From NCBI GenBank assembly GCA_000720845.1, contig JODU01000006.1, positions 62,001-126,000 on the forward strand: a stretch of DNA of 64,000 nucleotides. The letters run 5' to 3'. Below, one piece after another: positions 7,954 through 16,490 of the stretch. Source of the DNA: Kitasatospora aureofaciens. Its GTDB lineage: Bacteria; Actinomycetota; Actinomycetes; Streptomycetales; Streptomycetaceae. The translations under genes were made by a program, and so were the position numbers. The notes beneath the pieces are model-generated. The model was not told the origin of the DNA. It worked only from the letters and a program-made list of their open reading frames with translations, and ran no database searches. How positions within the stretch are numbered: position 1 is the first letter of the stretch; the number at the start of each line of letters is the position of its first letter.

Positions 7954-9393
7954 TCACACGTCCAGCGACGTCATCACGTGCTTGATCCGCGTGTAGTCGT
8001 CGAAGCCGTACCCCGACAGGTCCTTGCCGTAGCCGGACTTCTTGAAGCCGCCGTGCGGCATCTCGGCGACCAGCGGGATGTGGGTGTTGATCCACACGCA
8101 GCCGAAGTCCAGCTTCTTGGACATCCGCATCGCGCGGCCGTGGTCCTTGGTCCACACCGAGGAGGCCAGCGCGTACTCGACGCCGTTGGCCCACTCGACG
8201 GCCTGGTCCTCGTCGCGGAAGGACTGGACGGTGATGACCGGGCCGAAGACCTCCTGCTGGATGATCTCGTCGTCCTGCTTGAGGCCGGAGACGACGGTCG
8301 GGGCGTAGAAGTAGCCCTTGTCGCCGACCCGGTGGCCGCCCGCCTCGACCTTGGCGTGGGCGGGCAGCCGCTCGATGAACCCGGAGACCTGCTTGAGCTG
8401 GTTGGGGTTGTTGAGCGGGCCGTAGAGCACGTCCTCGTCGTCCGGCTGCCCGGTCTTGATCTCGGACGCGGCCTTGGCGAGCGCGCTCACGAACTCGTCG
8501 TGGACCGACTCGTGGACCAGCACGCGGGTGGCCGCCGTGCAGTCCTGCCCGGCGTTGAAGTAGCCCGCCTCCGAGATGCCCTCGACGGCCTTGGGGATGT
8601 CGGTGTCCTCGAAGACCACGACCGGGGCCTTGCCGCCCAGCTCCAGGTGGACGCGCTTGAGGTCCTTGGACGCCGACTCGGCGACCGACATGCCGGCCCG
8701 CACGGAGCCGGTGATGGAGGCCATCGCCGGGGTCTCGTGCTCGACCATGAGGCGGCCGGTGTCGCGGTCGCCGCAGACGACGTTGAAGACGCCCTTGGGC
8801 ACGATCGAACCGATGATGTCGGCCATCAGGGCCGTGGAGGCGGGGGTGGTGTCCGAGGGCTTGAGGACGACCGTGTTGCCCGCGGCGAGCGCCGGGGCGA
8901 ACTTCCACACGGCCATCATCATCGGGTAGTTCCACGGCGCGACCTGCGCACAGACACCGATCGGCTCGCGGCGCACGAAGGAGGTCAGCCCCTCCATGTA
9001 CTCACCGGCGCCGCGGCCTTCCAGCATCCGCGCCGCGCCCGCGAAGAAGCGGATCTGGTCGACCATCGGCGGGATCTCCTCGGAGCGGGTCAGCCCGATC
9101 GGCTTGCCCGTGTTCTCCACCTCGGCCGCGATCAGTTCCTCGGCCCGCTCCTCGAACGCGTCCGCGATCTTCAGCAGGGCCTTCTGCCGCTCGGCCGGGG
9201 TCGTGTCGCGCCAGGCCGGGAAGGCCGCCGCGGCGGCCGCCATGGCGGCGTCCACGTCCGCCTGCCCGGACAGGGGGGCGGTCGCGTACGCCTCGCCGGT
9301 GGCGGGGTTGACCACGTCCGTGGTCCGTCCGTCGGCGGCGTCCCGGAACTCACCGTCGATGTAATTGCGCAGACGACGCAGCTCGGTGCTCAC
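7954..9393 (-). CDS. Aldehyde dehydrogenase, gamma-aminobutyraldehyde type
   Basis: A 479-residue NAD(P)-dependent aldehyde dehydrogenase. It shows the N-terminal NYIDGEF opening typical of the YdcW/PuuC-like 4-aminobutyraldehyde group, the cofactor segment APWNYPMMMAVWKFAPALA, the catalytic Glu in LELGGKAPVVVF and the nucleophilic Cys in YFNAGQDCTAATRV, plus EVFGPVITVQSF and a C-terminal SGYGKDLSGYG. GTG 9393 has GGAGGG 7 bp upstream; longer starts (ATG 9420) would overlap the divergent promoter region. It is divergent from an Lrp-type regulator and an aminotransferase, fitting oxidation of 4-aminobutyraldehyde, made from putrescine, to GABA (inference from family and context). Confidence 0.88.
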   Translation of the reverse strand: MSTELRRLRNYIDGEFRDAADGRTTDVVNPATGEAYATAPLSGQADVDAAMAAAAAAFPAWRDTTPAERQKALLKIADAFEERAEELIAAEVENTGKPIGLTRSEEIPPMVDQIRFFAGAARMLEGRGAGEYMEGLTSFVRREPIGVCAQVAPWNYPMMMAVWKFAPALAAGNTVVLKPSDTTPASTALMADIIGSIVPKGVFNVVCGDRDTGRLMVEHETPAMASITGSVRAGMSVAESASKDLKRVHLELGGKAPVVVFEDTDIPKAVEGISEAGYFNAGQDCTAATRVLVHESVHDEFVSALAKAASEIKTGQPDDEDVLYGPLNNPNQLKQVSGFIERLPAHAKVEAGGHRVGDKGYFYAPTVVSGLKQDDEIIQQEVFGPVITVQSFRDEDQAVEWANGVEYALASSVWTKDHGRAMRMSKKLDFGCVWINTHIPLVAEMPHGGFKKSGYGKDLSGYGFDDYTRIKHVMTSLDV

Positions 9394-9557
9394 TGCCGGC
9401 CCTCCAAGTTCGCTGTCCATTGACTGAGACACCCACCCTAGACGGAGTCCCGACGTTTTCAACACCCCCGCCACCCTCAGGGTTGCGATATCCGCAGATT
9501 GAAGCGAGCCAGACAACGAATTTCATCGATCCGGCCTTGCGAAACTATCGATACGTC

Positions 9558-10073
9558 GTGCACAGTGAAGCCGTGGCCAGTCGAAGCGCAGACCAGAAGG
9601 ACTCCCGCGAGTCCCGGAACGGCGGTCCCCAGTTGGACGCCGTCTCCCTCGCCATCATCGAGCAGCTCCAGGAGGACGGCCGCCGGCCGTACGCCGCCAT
9701 CGGCAAGGCCGTGGGCCTGTCGGAGGCGGCCGTGCGCCAGCGCGTCCAGAAGCTGCTCGACCAGGGCGTGATGCAGATCGTCGCCGTCACGGACCCGCTC
9801 ACCGTGGGCTTCAGGCGCCAGGCGATGGTCGGCGTCAACGTGGAGGGCGACGTGGAGTCGGTGGCCGAGGCGCTGGCGGCCATGTCCGAGTGCGAGTACG
9901 TGGTGATGACCGCGGGCTCCTTCGACCTGATGGTGGAGGTCGTCTGCGAGGACGACGACCACCTCCTGGAGGTCATCAACCGACGCATCCGGGCCGTGCC
10001 CGGCGTGCGCTCCACCGAGAGCTTCGTCTACCTCAAGCTCAAGAAGCAGACCTATATGTGGGGAACCCGATAA
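9558..10073 (+). CDS. epuRI: Lrp/AsnC-family regulator, EpuRI-like (polyamine catabolism)
   Basis: About 171 residues: an N-terminal AsnC helix-turn-helix (DAVSLAIIEQLQEDGRRPY then AAIGKAVGLSEAAVRQRVQKL) and a C-terminal RAM/ligand domain (VGVNVEGDVESVAEAL ... AGSFDLMVEVVCEDDDHLLE). It stands between the aldehyde dehydrogenase (divergent) and the aminotransferase, which starts 2 bp after its TAA stop, so regulator and aminotransferase are one transcript. In S. coelicolor the regulator at this locus (EpuRI, SCO5656) represses polyamine-utilisation genes, as I recall the literature; the symbol is transferred by context. Start uncertain: GTG 9558 or GTG 9573, neither with a clear ribosome-binding site. 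The frame is open further upstream to 9420 but that part is the divergent promoter. Confidence 0.8.
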   Translation: MHSEAVASRSADQKDSRESRNGGPQLDAVSLAIIEQLQEDGRRPYAAIGKAVGLSEAAVRQRVQKLLDQGVMQIVAVTDPLTVGFRRQAMVGVNVEGDVESVAEALAAMSECEYVVMTAGSFDLMVEVVCEDDDHLLEVINRRIRAVPGVRSTESFVYLKLKKQTYMWGTR

Positions 10074-10075
10074 TC

Positions 10076-11449
10076 GTGAGCACCGACAGCCCCAAGGACC
10101 TCAGCCGGACCGCCTACGACCACCTGTGGATGCACTTCACCCGCATGTCGTCGTACGAGAACGCCCCCGTCCCCACCATCGTCCGCGGTGAGGGCACCCA
10201 CATCTACGACGACAAGGGCAAGCGCTACCTCGACGGCCTCGCCGGCCTGTTCGTGGTCCAGGCCGGACACGGCCGCACGGAGCTGGCCGAGGCGGCCGCG
10301 AAGCAGGCGCAGGAGCTGGCCTTCTTCCCGGTGTGGTCCTACGCCCACCCCAAGGCCGTGGAGCTCGCCGAGCGGCTGGCGAACGAGGCCCCCGGCGACC
10401 TCAACAAGGTCTTCTTCACCACCGGCGGCGGCGAGGCGGTCGAGACCGCCTGGAAGCTCGCCAAGCAGTACTTCAAGCTGACCGGCAAGCCCACCAAGTA
10501 CAAGGTGATCTCCCGTGCGGTGGCCTACCACGGCACCCCGCAGGGCGCCCTGTCCATCACCGGCCTGCCCGCGCTGAAGGCCCCCTTCGAGCCGCTGGTC
10601 CCCGGCGCGCACAAGGTGCCGAACACCAACATCTACCGCGCCCCGCTGTTCGGCGACGACCCCGAGGCCTTCGGCCGCTGGGCCGCCGACCAGATCGAGC
10701 AGCAGATCCTCTTCGAGGGCCCGGACACGGTCGCGGCGGTCTTCCTGGAGCCCGTGCAGAACGCGGGCGGCTGCTTCCCGCCCCCGCCCGGCTACTTCCA
10801 GCGCGTCCGGGAGATCTGCGACCAGTACGACGTGCTGCTCGTCTCGGACGAGGTCATCTGCGCCTTCGGCCGCCTCGGCACGACCTTCGCCTGCGACAAG
10901 TTCGGCTACGTCCCGGACATGATCACCTGCGCCAAGGGCATGACCTCGGGCTACTCCCCGATCGGCGCCTGCGTCATCTCCGACCGCCTGGCCGAGCCGT
11001 TCTACAAGGGCGACAACACCTTCCTGCACGGCTACACCTTCGGCGGCCACCCGGTCTCCGCCGCGGTGGGCCTCGCCAACCTCGACCTGTTCGAGCGCGA
11101 GGGCCTCAACCAGCACGTGCTCGACAACGAGGGCGCCTTCCGCGCCACCCTGGAGAAGCTGCACGACCTGCCGATCGTCGGCGACGTCCGCGGCAACGGC
11201 TTCTTCTACGGCATCGAGCTGGTCAAGGACAAGACCACCAAGGAGTCCTTCAACGACGAGGAGACCGAGCGCGTCCTGTACGGCTTCCTCTCCAAGAAGC
11301 TCTTCGAGAACGGCCTGTACTGCCGTGCCGACGACCGCGGCGACCCGGTCATCCAGCTCGCCCCGCCGCTGATCTCCAACCAGGAGACCTTCGACGAGAT
11401 CGAGCAGATCCTGCGCGCCACGCTGACGGAGGCGTGGACGAAGCTCTGA
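10076..11449 (+). CDS. Class III aminotransferase, probable putrescine aminotransferase
   Basis: A 457-residue PLP enzyme of the omega-aminotransferase group. Visible are the substrate/cofactor loop FFTTGGGEAVETAWKLAKQY, VAYHGTPQGALSITG, the cofactor Asp in LLVSDEVICAFGR and the PLP Schiff-base Lys in ITCAKGMTSGYSPIGA, with HGYTFGGHPVSAAVGLANL after it. It opens 2 bp after the regulator gene at GTG 10076. With the aldehyde dehydrogenase across the divergent promoter it could convert putrescine to 4-aminobutyraldehyde and then GABA; other omega-amino donors such as beta-alanine are possible. The family call is firm and the donor is inferred from neighbours. Confidence 0.88.
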   Translation: MSTDSPKDLSRTAYDHLWMHFTRMSSYENAPVPTIVRGEGTHIYDDKGKRYLDGLAGLFVVQAGHGRTELAEAAAKQAQELAFFPVWSYAHPKAVELAERLANEAPGDLNKVFFTTGGGEAVETAWKLAKQYFKLTGKPTKYKVISRAVAYHGTPQGALSITGLPALKAPFEPLVPGAHKVPNTNIYRAPLFGDDPEAFGRWAADQIEQQILFEGPDTVAAVFLEPVQNAGGCFPPPPGYFQRVREICDQYDVLLVSDEVICAFGRLGTTFACDKFGYVPDMITCAKGMTSGYSPIGACVISDRLAEPFYKGDNTFLHGYTFGGHPVSAAVGLANLDLFEREGLNQHVLDNEGAFRATLEKLHDLPIVGDVRGNGFFYGIELVKDKTTKESFNDEETERVLYGFLSKKLFENGLYCRADDRGDPVIQLAPPLISNQETFDEIEQILRATLTEAWTKL

Positions 11450-11481
11450 TCGTCCCGATCATCCGCTGAGAGGATCATCAC

Positions 11482-11527
11482 CGGCCCCGGAACGGTCCGT
11501 TCGAGTGAGAACGGCGGCCCGGGGCCG
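11482..11527 (+). terminator. Hairpin after the aminotransferase gene
   Basis: CGGCCCCGG at 11482-11490 is complementary to 11519-11527. The 28-base interior begins with a second near-palindrome, GAACGGTCCGTTC. It starts 33 bp after the aminotransferase stop and precedes the ABC ATPase gene, as expected for a terminator. Confidence 0.55.
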
Positions 11528-11651
11528 CGTGCTGTCCCGCTTCCTCCGCGGCGACTCCTTACGGTGCCCAGTGACCGATCGGCCCCGCCTTCGTTCCCCC
11601 GGAAGAGGGACAAGACCGGGGAAATACGGATCAGAACCGAGGTGTACGCCC

Positions 11652-12428
11652 ATGGAGGCCCCGCCGGACAACGACGTGCTCTGGGCCCGTGCCCTGCACT
11701 TCCAGCACCATGACGGCTCCCCCGCGCTGCAAGGCGTGTCGCTCGGCGTGCGCGAGGGCGAGATCCTGGCCGTGAGCGGCCCGCGCGGCAGCGGCAAGAC
11801 CACCCTGCTGCGGTGCCTGTCCGGGCTGGTCAAACCGCAGGACGGCGAGGTGTGGTTCAACAGCGTGCCGGTGCACACCATGGGGCCCCTCGGCCGCGAG
11901 CGGCTGCGCCGTGACCGCTTCGGCTGGATCGACCCCGCCCCGGCGCTCGTCCCGGAGCTGAACGCCTGGGAGAACGCCGCGCTTCCCCTGATGCTGCGCG
12001 GCATCGGCCGGCGCCGGGCCAAGACCGCCGCCCTGGAGTGGCTGGACCGGCTCGACGTCGGCGGCAAGGCACGCAGTCGCCCGCACGAACTCCGGCAGGC
12101 CGAGCGGCAGCGCGTCTGCATCGCCCGCGCCCTCGCCGTCGCCCCGACGGTCCTGTTCGCCGACGAGCCGACGGCCCCCCTGCACCGCGCCGACCGCGCC
12201 CACGTCCTGCGGACGCTCACCACGGCGGCCCGCTCGCACGGCATCACCGTCCTGCTCGCCACGCACGACGCGCAGACCGCCGCCCTGGCGGACCGCGCGG
12301 TCGCCCTCCTCGACGGACGCCGGGTACGGACCGTGCACCTGCCGCCGCTCGCCGAGACCACGGTGGCCACGGGTGCCGCCGGGACTCCCGGAACGGAAGG
12401 CCGGGCGGCGTGCTCGCTCTCCGCCTGA
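11652..12428 (+). CDS. ABC transporter ATP-binding protein (LolD/MacB type, degenerate signature)
   Basis: A 258-residue ABC ATPase. The Walker A motif is GPRGSGKTT, Walker B is VLFADEPT and the H-loop is LLATHD. The ABC signature that should read LSGGQ is altered to LRQAERQR, although the helix after it (VCIARALAVAP) is normal. The most similar architecture is the LolD/MacB/FtsE group that pairs with FtsX-like permeases. GAGGTG lies ~8 bp before ATG 11652. The downstream membrane-protein gene overlaps its 3' end by 19 bp, so the two are coupled. Cargo unknown. The altered signature may lower hydrolysis or point to a regulatory role. Confidence 0.82.
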   Translation: MEAPPDNDVLWARALHFQHHDGSPALQGVSLGVREGEILAVSGPRGSGKTTLLRCLSGLVKPQDGEVWFNSVPVHTMGPLGRERLRRDRFGWIDPAPALVPELNAWENAALPLMLRGIGRRRAKTAALEWLDRLDVGGKARSRPHELRQAERQRVCIARALAVAPTVLFADEPTAPLHRADRAHVLRTLTTAARSHGITVLLATHDAQTAALADRAVALLDGRRVRTVHLPPLAETTVATGAAGTPGTEGRAACSLSA

Positions 12429-13825
12429 CCCGCACCGCCCACCTCGCCGTCCACCTGCGCCGCCTGCTGGTCGCGGTGGCCTCGGCGGGCACGGGCTTCC
12501 TGCTGCTGTGCGCCCTGGGCCACGCCCTGAGCCACCCCGACGCGCCCGGCGCCTCCGCCCTGCGGCTGGCCTGGTGCGCGGCGCCGCTGGCCGCCGCGGT
12601 GTACCTCGCGGTCGCCGTGGCCCGCACCGACCCCGGGACCCGGCCGCGCTCGGGACTGTCGGCGATCGGGCTGGGCCCGGGCCGGCTGATGGCCGTCTCG
12701 GCGACGACCACCGCCCTGTCCGCCGCGCTCGGTTCGGTGGCGGCCCTGCTCGGCTTCCTGTACCTGCGCGGTGACCTGACCGACGGTCCGCCCTCCGGCC
12801 GCGTGGCGGCCGACGCCCTGGCCGTCGGCCAGTCCCTCCCCGCCCCGGCCGTCCTGACCCTGCTGGTCCTCGTACCGGCCTGCGCGTCGGCCGCCGTGGC
12901 CCACACGCTGCGGCCCCGCGACCCCCGGACCGCCGCGGCCGCGGCACCTCGCGGTTACGGCCGCTTCGGCGCGTACGGCTGGGGCAAGGCCCGCGAGACC
13001 TTCGGCGCGTACGGCCGCTTCGGCGCCCGCACCGCTGTCCCTGCCGCTGGGACGGCACGGGCGGGCGCAGGCAGCGCCGTGCTGACGCAGGCAAGTGATC
13101 CCCACTCCTCGGCCTCGGTTTCGGCGGACGGCGCGACGCAGACGCTGGAGGCCGCTCCCCCGGCCCCGGCGGACGCCACCCCGCGGACGCCGGACCCCGC
13201 CCCCGACACCGCGACCGAGCCGGCCCCCCGCCCCCAGAACACCACCGCCCTCCCCTGGGGCATCGCCGTACTCACCGCGGGCCTCACCGTCGAGACCTAC
13301 ACCGGCAACGCGGCCGGCGCCCCCGCCCCCGGCACCGCCCCCTCCGTCGGCGTGCTGATCGGCTGGGCCCTCACCGCCCTGGGCCTGGCCCTGGCCGGGC
13401 CGGGCCTCACCCACCTGTGCGGCCGCCTGCTCCAGGCCGCCCGGCCCGGCGCCCTGCGCCTCCTGGCCGGCCGCGTCCTCATGGAGGAGTCGCAGCGCGT
13501 CGGCCGCCCGCTGGGCGTCGTGGCCGCCGTCGCCGCCGCGGCCTACGTGACCACGACCGTGTACGACGGGGGCGGGCCCGCTTTCGGCCCGCTCAGCACC
13601 CTGGGCGCCCTCCTGGTGGCGGGCTGCACGGTGGCCACCCTGCTCACCGCGGCCGTCGAGGCCAGGCACGCCCGAACCGACACCAGGGACGCCCTGCTGC
13701 GGCTCGGCGCGCCCCCGGCGACCCTGCGTGCCGCCGCCGCCGTACGCGCCGCCGCCCTGCTCGCCCTGTTCGGTCCGCTGGTCCTGATCGTCGCGGTACT
13801 GGCGGCCCTGCCGCTGGACCACTGA
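12410..13825 (+). CDS. Integral membrane protein, partner of the upstream ABC ATPase
   Basis: A 471-residue membrane protein starting at a GTG that overlaps the ATPase gene by 19 bp. The first ~170 residues contain four hydrophobic segments (VAVASAGTGFLLLCALGHAL, APLAAAVYLAVAVA, a long Ala-rich one, PAVLTLLVLVPACASAAVA). Then comes a ~110-residue hydrophilic, low-complexity linker with repeated YGRFGAYG/FGAYGRFGA units and Pro/Ala/Thr-rich text. The C-terminal half has further helices, the last being VRAAALLALFGPLVLIVAVLAAL. The C-terminal LRLGAPPATLRAAAAVRA loop before the last helix recalls FtsX/MacB-like permeases. Function not recognised beyond pairing with the ATPase. Confidence 0.7.
   Translation: MLALRLTRTAHLAVHLRRLLVAVASAGTGFLLLCALGHALSHPDAPGASALRLAWCAAPLAAAVYLAVAVARTDPGTRPRSGLSAIGLGPGRLMAVSATTTALSAALGSVAALLGFLYLRGDLTDGPPSGRVAADALAVGQSLPAPAVLTLLVLVPACASAAVAHTLRPRDPRTAAAAAPRGYGRFGAYGWGKARETFGAYGRFGARTAVPAAGTARAGAGSAVLTQASDPHSSASVSADGATQTLEAAPPAPADATPRTPDPAPDTATEPAPRPQNTTALPWGIAVLTAGLTVETYTGNAAGAPAPGTAPSVGVLIGWALTALGLALAGPGLTHLCGRLLQAARPGALRLLAGRVLMEESQRVGRPLGVVAAVAAAAYVTTTVYDGGGPAFGPLSTLGALLVAGCTVATLLTAAVEARHARTDTRDALLRLGAPPATLRAAAAVRAAALLALFGPLVLIVAVLAALPLDH
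12956..13026 (+). repeat. Imperfect direct repeat in the membrane-protein linker
   Basis: TACGGCCGCTTCGGCGC occurs at 12956 and again 54 bp later at 13010. In the protein this gives YGRFGA twice, with a related FGAYG unit in between (exactly 18 codons per unit). It lies in the predicted hydrophilic linker, so copy number may vary without breaking the frame. Confidence 0.7.
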
Positions 13826-13955
13826 CCGCCGGAAACCTTTCCGAGAAAGTCCGCGCACCGGCGATGAGTTCCGGGGCCGCCTCCCGTCTACTTCTTCGAA
13901 CGGCACGGCATACCAAGCGCACCGCGACAGCGGCACACCCACGGGAGAGGCCCCC

Positions 13956-14363
13956 ATGTCCCAGCAGATGATCTTCCTGAACCTGGCCACCAACGACCTC
14001 GACGCCTCGAAGAAGTTCTTCACCGGGCTCGGGTACGAGATCAACGCCCAGTTCAGCGACGACAGCACCGCCTCGATCCCGCTGAGCGACGCCATCGTCG
14101 TGATGGTGCACACGCCTGAGAAGTACCGCCAGTTCACCAAGAAGGAGATCGCGGACTCCACGAAGTCCAGCGAGGTGCTGATCGCGCTGAGCGCCGAGAG
14201 CCGCGAGAAGGTCGACGAGCTGGTGGAGAAGGCGGTCGCGGCCGGCGGCTCGGTCTCCGGCGAGACCCAGGACCACGGCTTCATGTACGGCCGGGCCTTC
14301 GACGACGTCGACGGCCACACCTTCGAGGTCGTGTGGATGGACCCGGCGGCGGTCCAGGGCTGA
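13956..14363 (+). CDS. VOC (glyoxalase-like) family protein
   Basis: A 135-residue protein of the vicinal-oxygen-chelate fold: one beta-alpha-beta-beta-beta module from residue 1 (MIFLNLATNDLDASKKFFTGLGYEI) and a second ending in the conserved DVDGHTFEVVWMDP strand with a terminal Glu metal-ligand position. This is the PhnB/glyoxalase-like group seen in many streptomycetes, often of unknown substrate. The ribosome-binding site GGGAGAGG lies shortly upstream of ATG 13956. It is a single gene between the ABC pair and a LOG-like gene, all in the same direction. Whether it is an enzyme or a small-molecule-binding resistance protein is unclear. Confidence 0.8.
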   Translation: MSQQMIFLNLATNDLDASKKFFTGLGYEINAQFSDDSTASIPLSDAIVVMVHTPEKYRQFTKKEIADSTKSSEVLIALSAESREKVDELVEKAVAAGGSVSGETQDHGFMYGRAFDDVDGHTFEVVWMDPAAVQG

Positions 14364-14388
14364 TCCGGCGCCTGCCTAGCATGGGCGG

Positions 14389-15561
14389 GTGGATCAGACA
14401 CCCGCCCAGCGCACGGCCCGGTCACCGCACGGGTCACCGTCACTGTCACAGTTCCAGTCCCACCACGCCTCCCACGACCGGGAGATCGAGAGCCTCGCCG
14501 AGTTCGACCGGGTCGTCTCGGCGCCCGGCGGCCTCGCCCACCACCGCGTCCAGGCCGTCGACCTGACGGACCGTACGGACGCGCTGCTCGCCGCCGACCC
14601 CACGGGCGCCGTCTTCCTCGGCTGCCCCATGGACCCCGGTGCCGCCGCCAGGGTGCGCGCCGCCGGCGCCCTGGTCTTCCCGCCCATACCGGGCCTGCCC
14701 TTCGACCCCTACCGGGGGCGTGTCTACTCCCCCGACGAGCTCTACGCCCGTCTGGACGAGGGCTACGGGGCGACACCGGACGCCCTGGCCTACGACTGGT
14801 TCCAGCAGACCAAGGCCGACGGTGACGTGTTCGCCTCCATGCTGCGCGCGGTCCATGACGACGCCGTGTCGGACGCGCTGGACGAACTCGTCGTCGGTGA
14901 CCGGGTGGTGGGCGTCATGGGCGGCCACGCCATGGCCCGCGGAACCGCGGAGTACTCGGGTGCCGCACGCCTGGGCCGGGAGCTGGCCCGCGCCGGTCTC
15001 ACGGTGGCCACGGGCGGCGGTCCGGGCGCGATGGAGGCGGCGAACCTCGGCGCGTACGCCGCCCCGTTCGACGACCGGATGCTGGACGACGCGCTGGTGC
15101 TGCTCGCCAAGACCCCGTCGTTCGCGCGGTCGATCGCCGACTGGGCCCGGTCCGCGTTCGAGGTGCGCGAGCGCTGGCCCGGCGGCGGCGCCTCGGTCGG
15201 CATCCCGACCTGGTTCTACGGTCACGAGCCGCCCAACGCCTTCGCCGAGCACATCGCCAAGTACTTCGCCAACGCCACGCGTGAGGACGGCCTGCTGGCC
15301 CGCTCCACCGCGGGCGTGGTGTTCCTGCCGGGCGCGGCCGGCACCTTGCAGGAGATCTTCGACAACGCGACGCCGAACTACTACGGGTCGCGCGGCGAGC
15401 CCACGCCGATGGTGCTCGTGGACCGGGAGCACTGGACCCGGACGCTGCCGGCGTGGCCGCTGCTGCGATCGCTGGCGAAGGGGCGGCCGATGGAGTCCAG
15501 AATCGCGCTGGTTGACCGAATCGACGAGGCTCCCGATGCGCTGAAACGTCTTGGCGGTTAA
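14389..15561 (+). CDS. LOG-family-like Rossmann-fold protein
   Basis: A 390-residue protein related to lysine-decarboxylase-like / LOG nucleotide-binding proteins, larger than the usual ~190-residue LOG. The core has VVGVMGGHAMARGTAEY, the glycine-rich ATGGGPGAMEAANLGAYAA that corresponds to the family's GGGxGxM segment, and VVFLPGAAGTLQEIFDNA in place of the canonical PGGxGTxxE. The N-terminal ~150 residues form an extra Rossmann-like domain. The start is GTG 14389; a TAGCAT hexamer lies 6 bp before it and no ribosome-binding site is seen, so the mRNA may be leaderless. Possible nucleoside-5'-monophosphate phosphoribohydrolase activity is a family-level inference. Confidence 0.75.
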   Translation: MDQTPAQRTARSPHGSPSLSQFQSHHASHDREIESLAEFDRVVSAPGGLAHHRVQAVDLTDRTDALLAADPTGAVFLGCPMDPGAAARVRAAGALVFPPIPGLPFDPYRGRVYSPDELYARLDEGYGATPDALAYDWFQQTKADGDVFASMLRAVHDDAVSDALDELVVGDRVVGVMGGHAMARGTAEYSGAARLGRELARAGLTVATGGGPGAMEAANLGAYAAPFDDRMLDDALVLLAKTPSFARSIADWARSAFEVRERWPGGGASVGIPTWFYGHEPPNAFAEHIAKYFANATREDGLLARSTAGVVFLPGAAGTLQEIFDNATPNYYGSRGEPTPMVLVDREHWTRTLPAWPLLRSLAKGRPMESRIALVDRIDEAPDALKRLGG

Positions 15562-15599
15562 TAAGACGGCAAAGTCAACGGCCCCAGCAGGCATATGCG

Positions 15600-15627
15600 T
15601 TGACACTTCTTACGCCCCGCTTATAGA
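15600..15627 (+). promoter_or_regulatory. Strong housekeeping-type promoter of the LAXTG protein gene
   Basis: TTGACA at 15600-15605, 16 bp spacer, TATAGA at 15622-15627. The -35 is a perfect match and the -10 matches the HrdB/sigma-70 consensus in 4 of 6 bases. Transcription would start near 15634, leaving a ~84-base leader before GTG 15718. Confidence 0.7.
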
Positions 15628-15717
15628 CCAGTGAGGCTCATGGGTGTGCTGATGCCGCGCCATCGGGCGTCGGCACCCTCTTCACCCCCCGCATCCGCGC
15701 TCCCGTAAAGGACAAAC

Positions 15718-16428
15718 GTGGCAGCCCTGTCCATAATCAGCCGCACGGCATCACGCCGTAGCGTCCGCGCCCTCGGCGTCGTCGCCGCCTCCGCGGCCCT
15801 GGCGCTCAGCGCCTCGGGCACCGCCCTCGCCTGCAACATCGGCGAGTTCTCCGCCGCAGCCAAGTGCGACGGGGACAACGGTGTCATCACCGTCACCGAC
15901 GTGGACCCCGCCGGCATCCCGGCCACCGTCACCGTCTACCTCAAGGACGGCGACAAGCAGGTCGGCCAGCAGACGGTCAAGGGCTCCAAGGAGGGCACCA
16001 CCGTCTCCTTCCCCGTGGACTGGCAGCCGAACACGACGTACCGCATCCACGTCAAGGCCGACAAGTACGTCGACGAGGACATCAAGCCGGACCTCACGAC
16101 CCCGTCGACCCCCTGCAAGACCGAGGACACCCCGCCCCCGTCCCCGGCCCCGTCGGAGAGCTCCTCGACCCCGTCCGACGAGACGGAGTCCCCGGCCCCC
16201 GAGCCGTCCACGTCGGCCCCCGCGCCGTCGCAGCCGGAGAGCAGCGCCCCGGCGGCGGTGCCGAACGACAACGCCCCGTCCCCGGCGGCCGGTGACTCCA
16301 ACCTCGCCGAGACCGGTGCCAACTCCAACACCGGCATGATCGCCGGTATCGCGGCGGCCCTGGTCGTCGTCGGTGGCGGCGCCGTCTTCTTCGGCCTGCG
16401 CCGTCGCGGGGCGAACAGCGGCAGCTGA
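15718..16428 (+). CDS. LAXTG-anchored cell-surface protein
   Basis: A 236-residue sortase substrate. The N-terminus is a signal peptide (basic SRTASRRSVR, hydrophobic VVAASAALALSASG, cleavage around TALA/CN). The middle ~100 residues look like a beta-sandwich domain (TVTVYLKDGDKQVGQQTVKG). Then comes a ~70-residue Pro/Ser/Thr/Glu-rich cell-wall-spanning region. The C-terminus has the sorting signal LAETG, a hydrophobic helix (MIAGIAAALVVVGGGAVFFG) and a basic tail LRRRG. LAXTG is the recognition site of class E sortases, common in Streptomyces. GTG 15718 has AAAGGA upstream. No sortase gene is in the window. Ligand or adhesion role unknown. Confidence 0.85.
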   Translation: MAALSIISRTASRRSVRALGVVAASAALALSASGTALACNIGEFSAAAKCDGDNGVITVTDVDPAGIPATVTVYLKDGDKQVGQQTVKGSKEGTTVSFPVDWQPNTTYRIHVKADKYVDEDIKPDLTTPSTPCKTEDTPPPSPAPSESSSTPSDETESPAPEPSTSAPAPSQPESSAPAAVPNDNAPSPAAGDSNLAETGANSNTGMIAGIAAALVVVGGGAVFFGLRRRGANSGS

Positions 16429-16452
16429 TTCCCCGCGCCCACGCGCTCACCG

Positions 16453-16485
16453 CGGTGGCCCGTCCCGGTCCGGGCCGGGCCACCG
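16453..16485. terminator. Bidirectional terminator between convergent genes
   Basis: A perfect 10-bp stem, CGGTGGCCCG (16453-16462) with CGGGCCACCG (16476-16485), and a 13-base loop. It lies between the stop of the LAXTG gene (16428) and the stop of the convergent isomerase-like gene (16491). Confidence 0.7.
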
Positions 16486-16490
16486 TCGTG

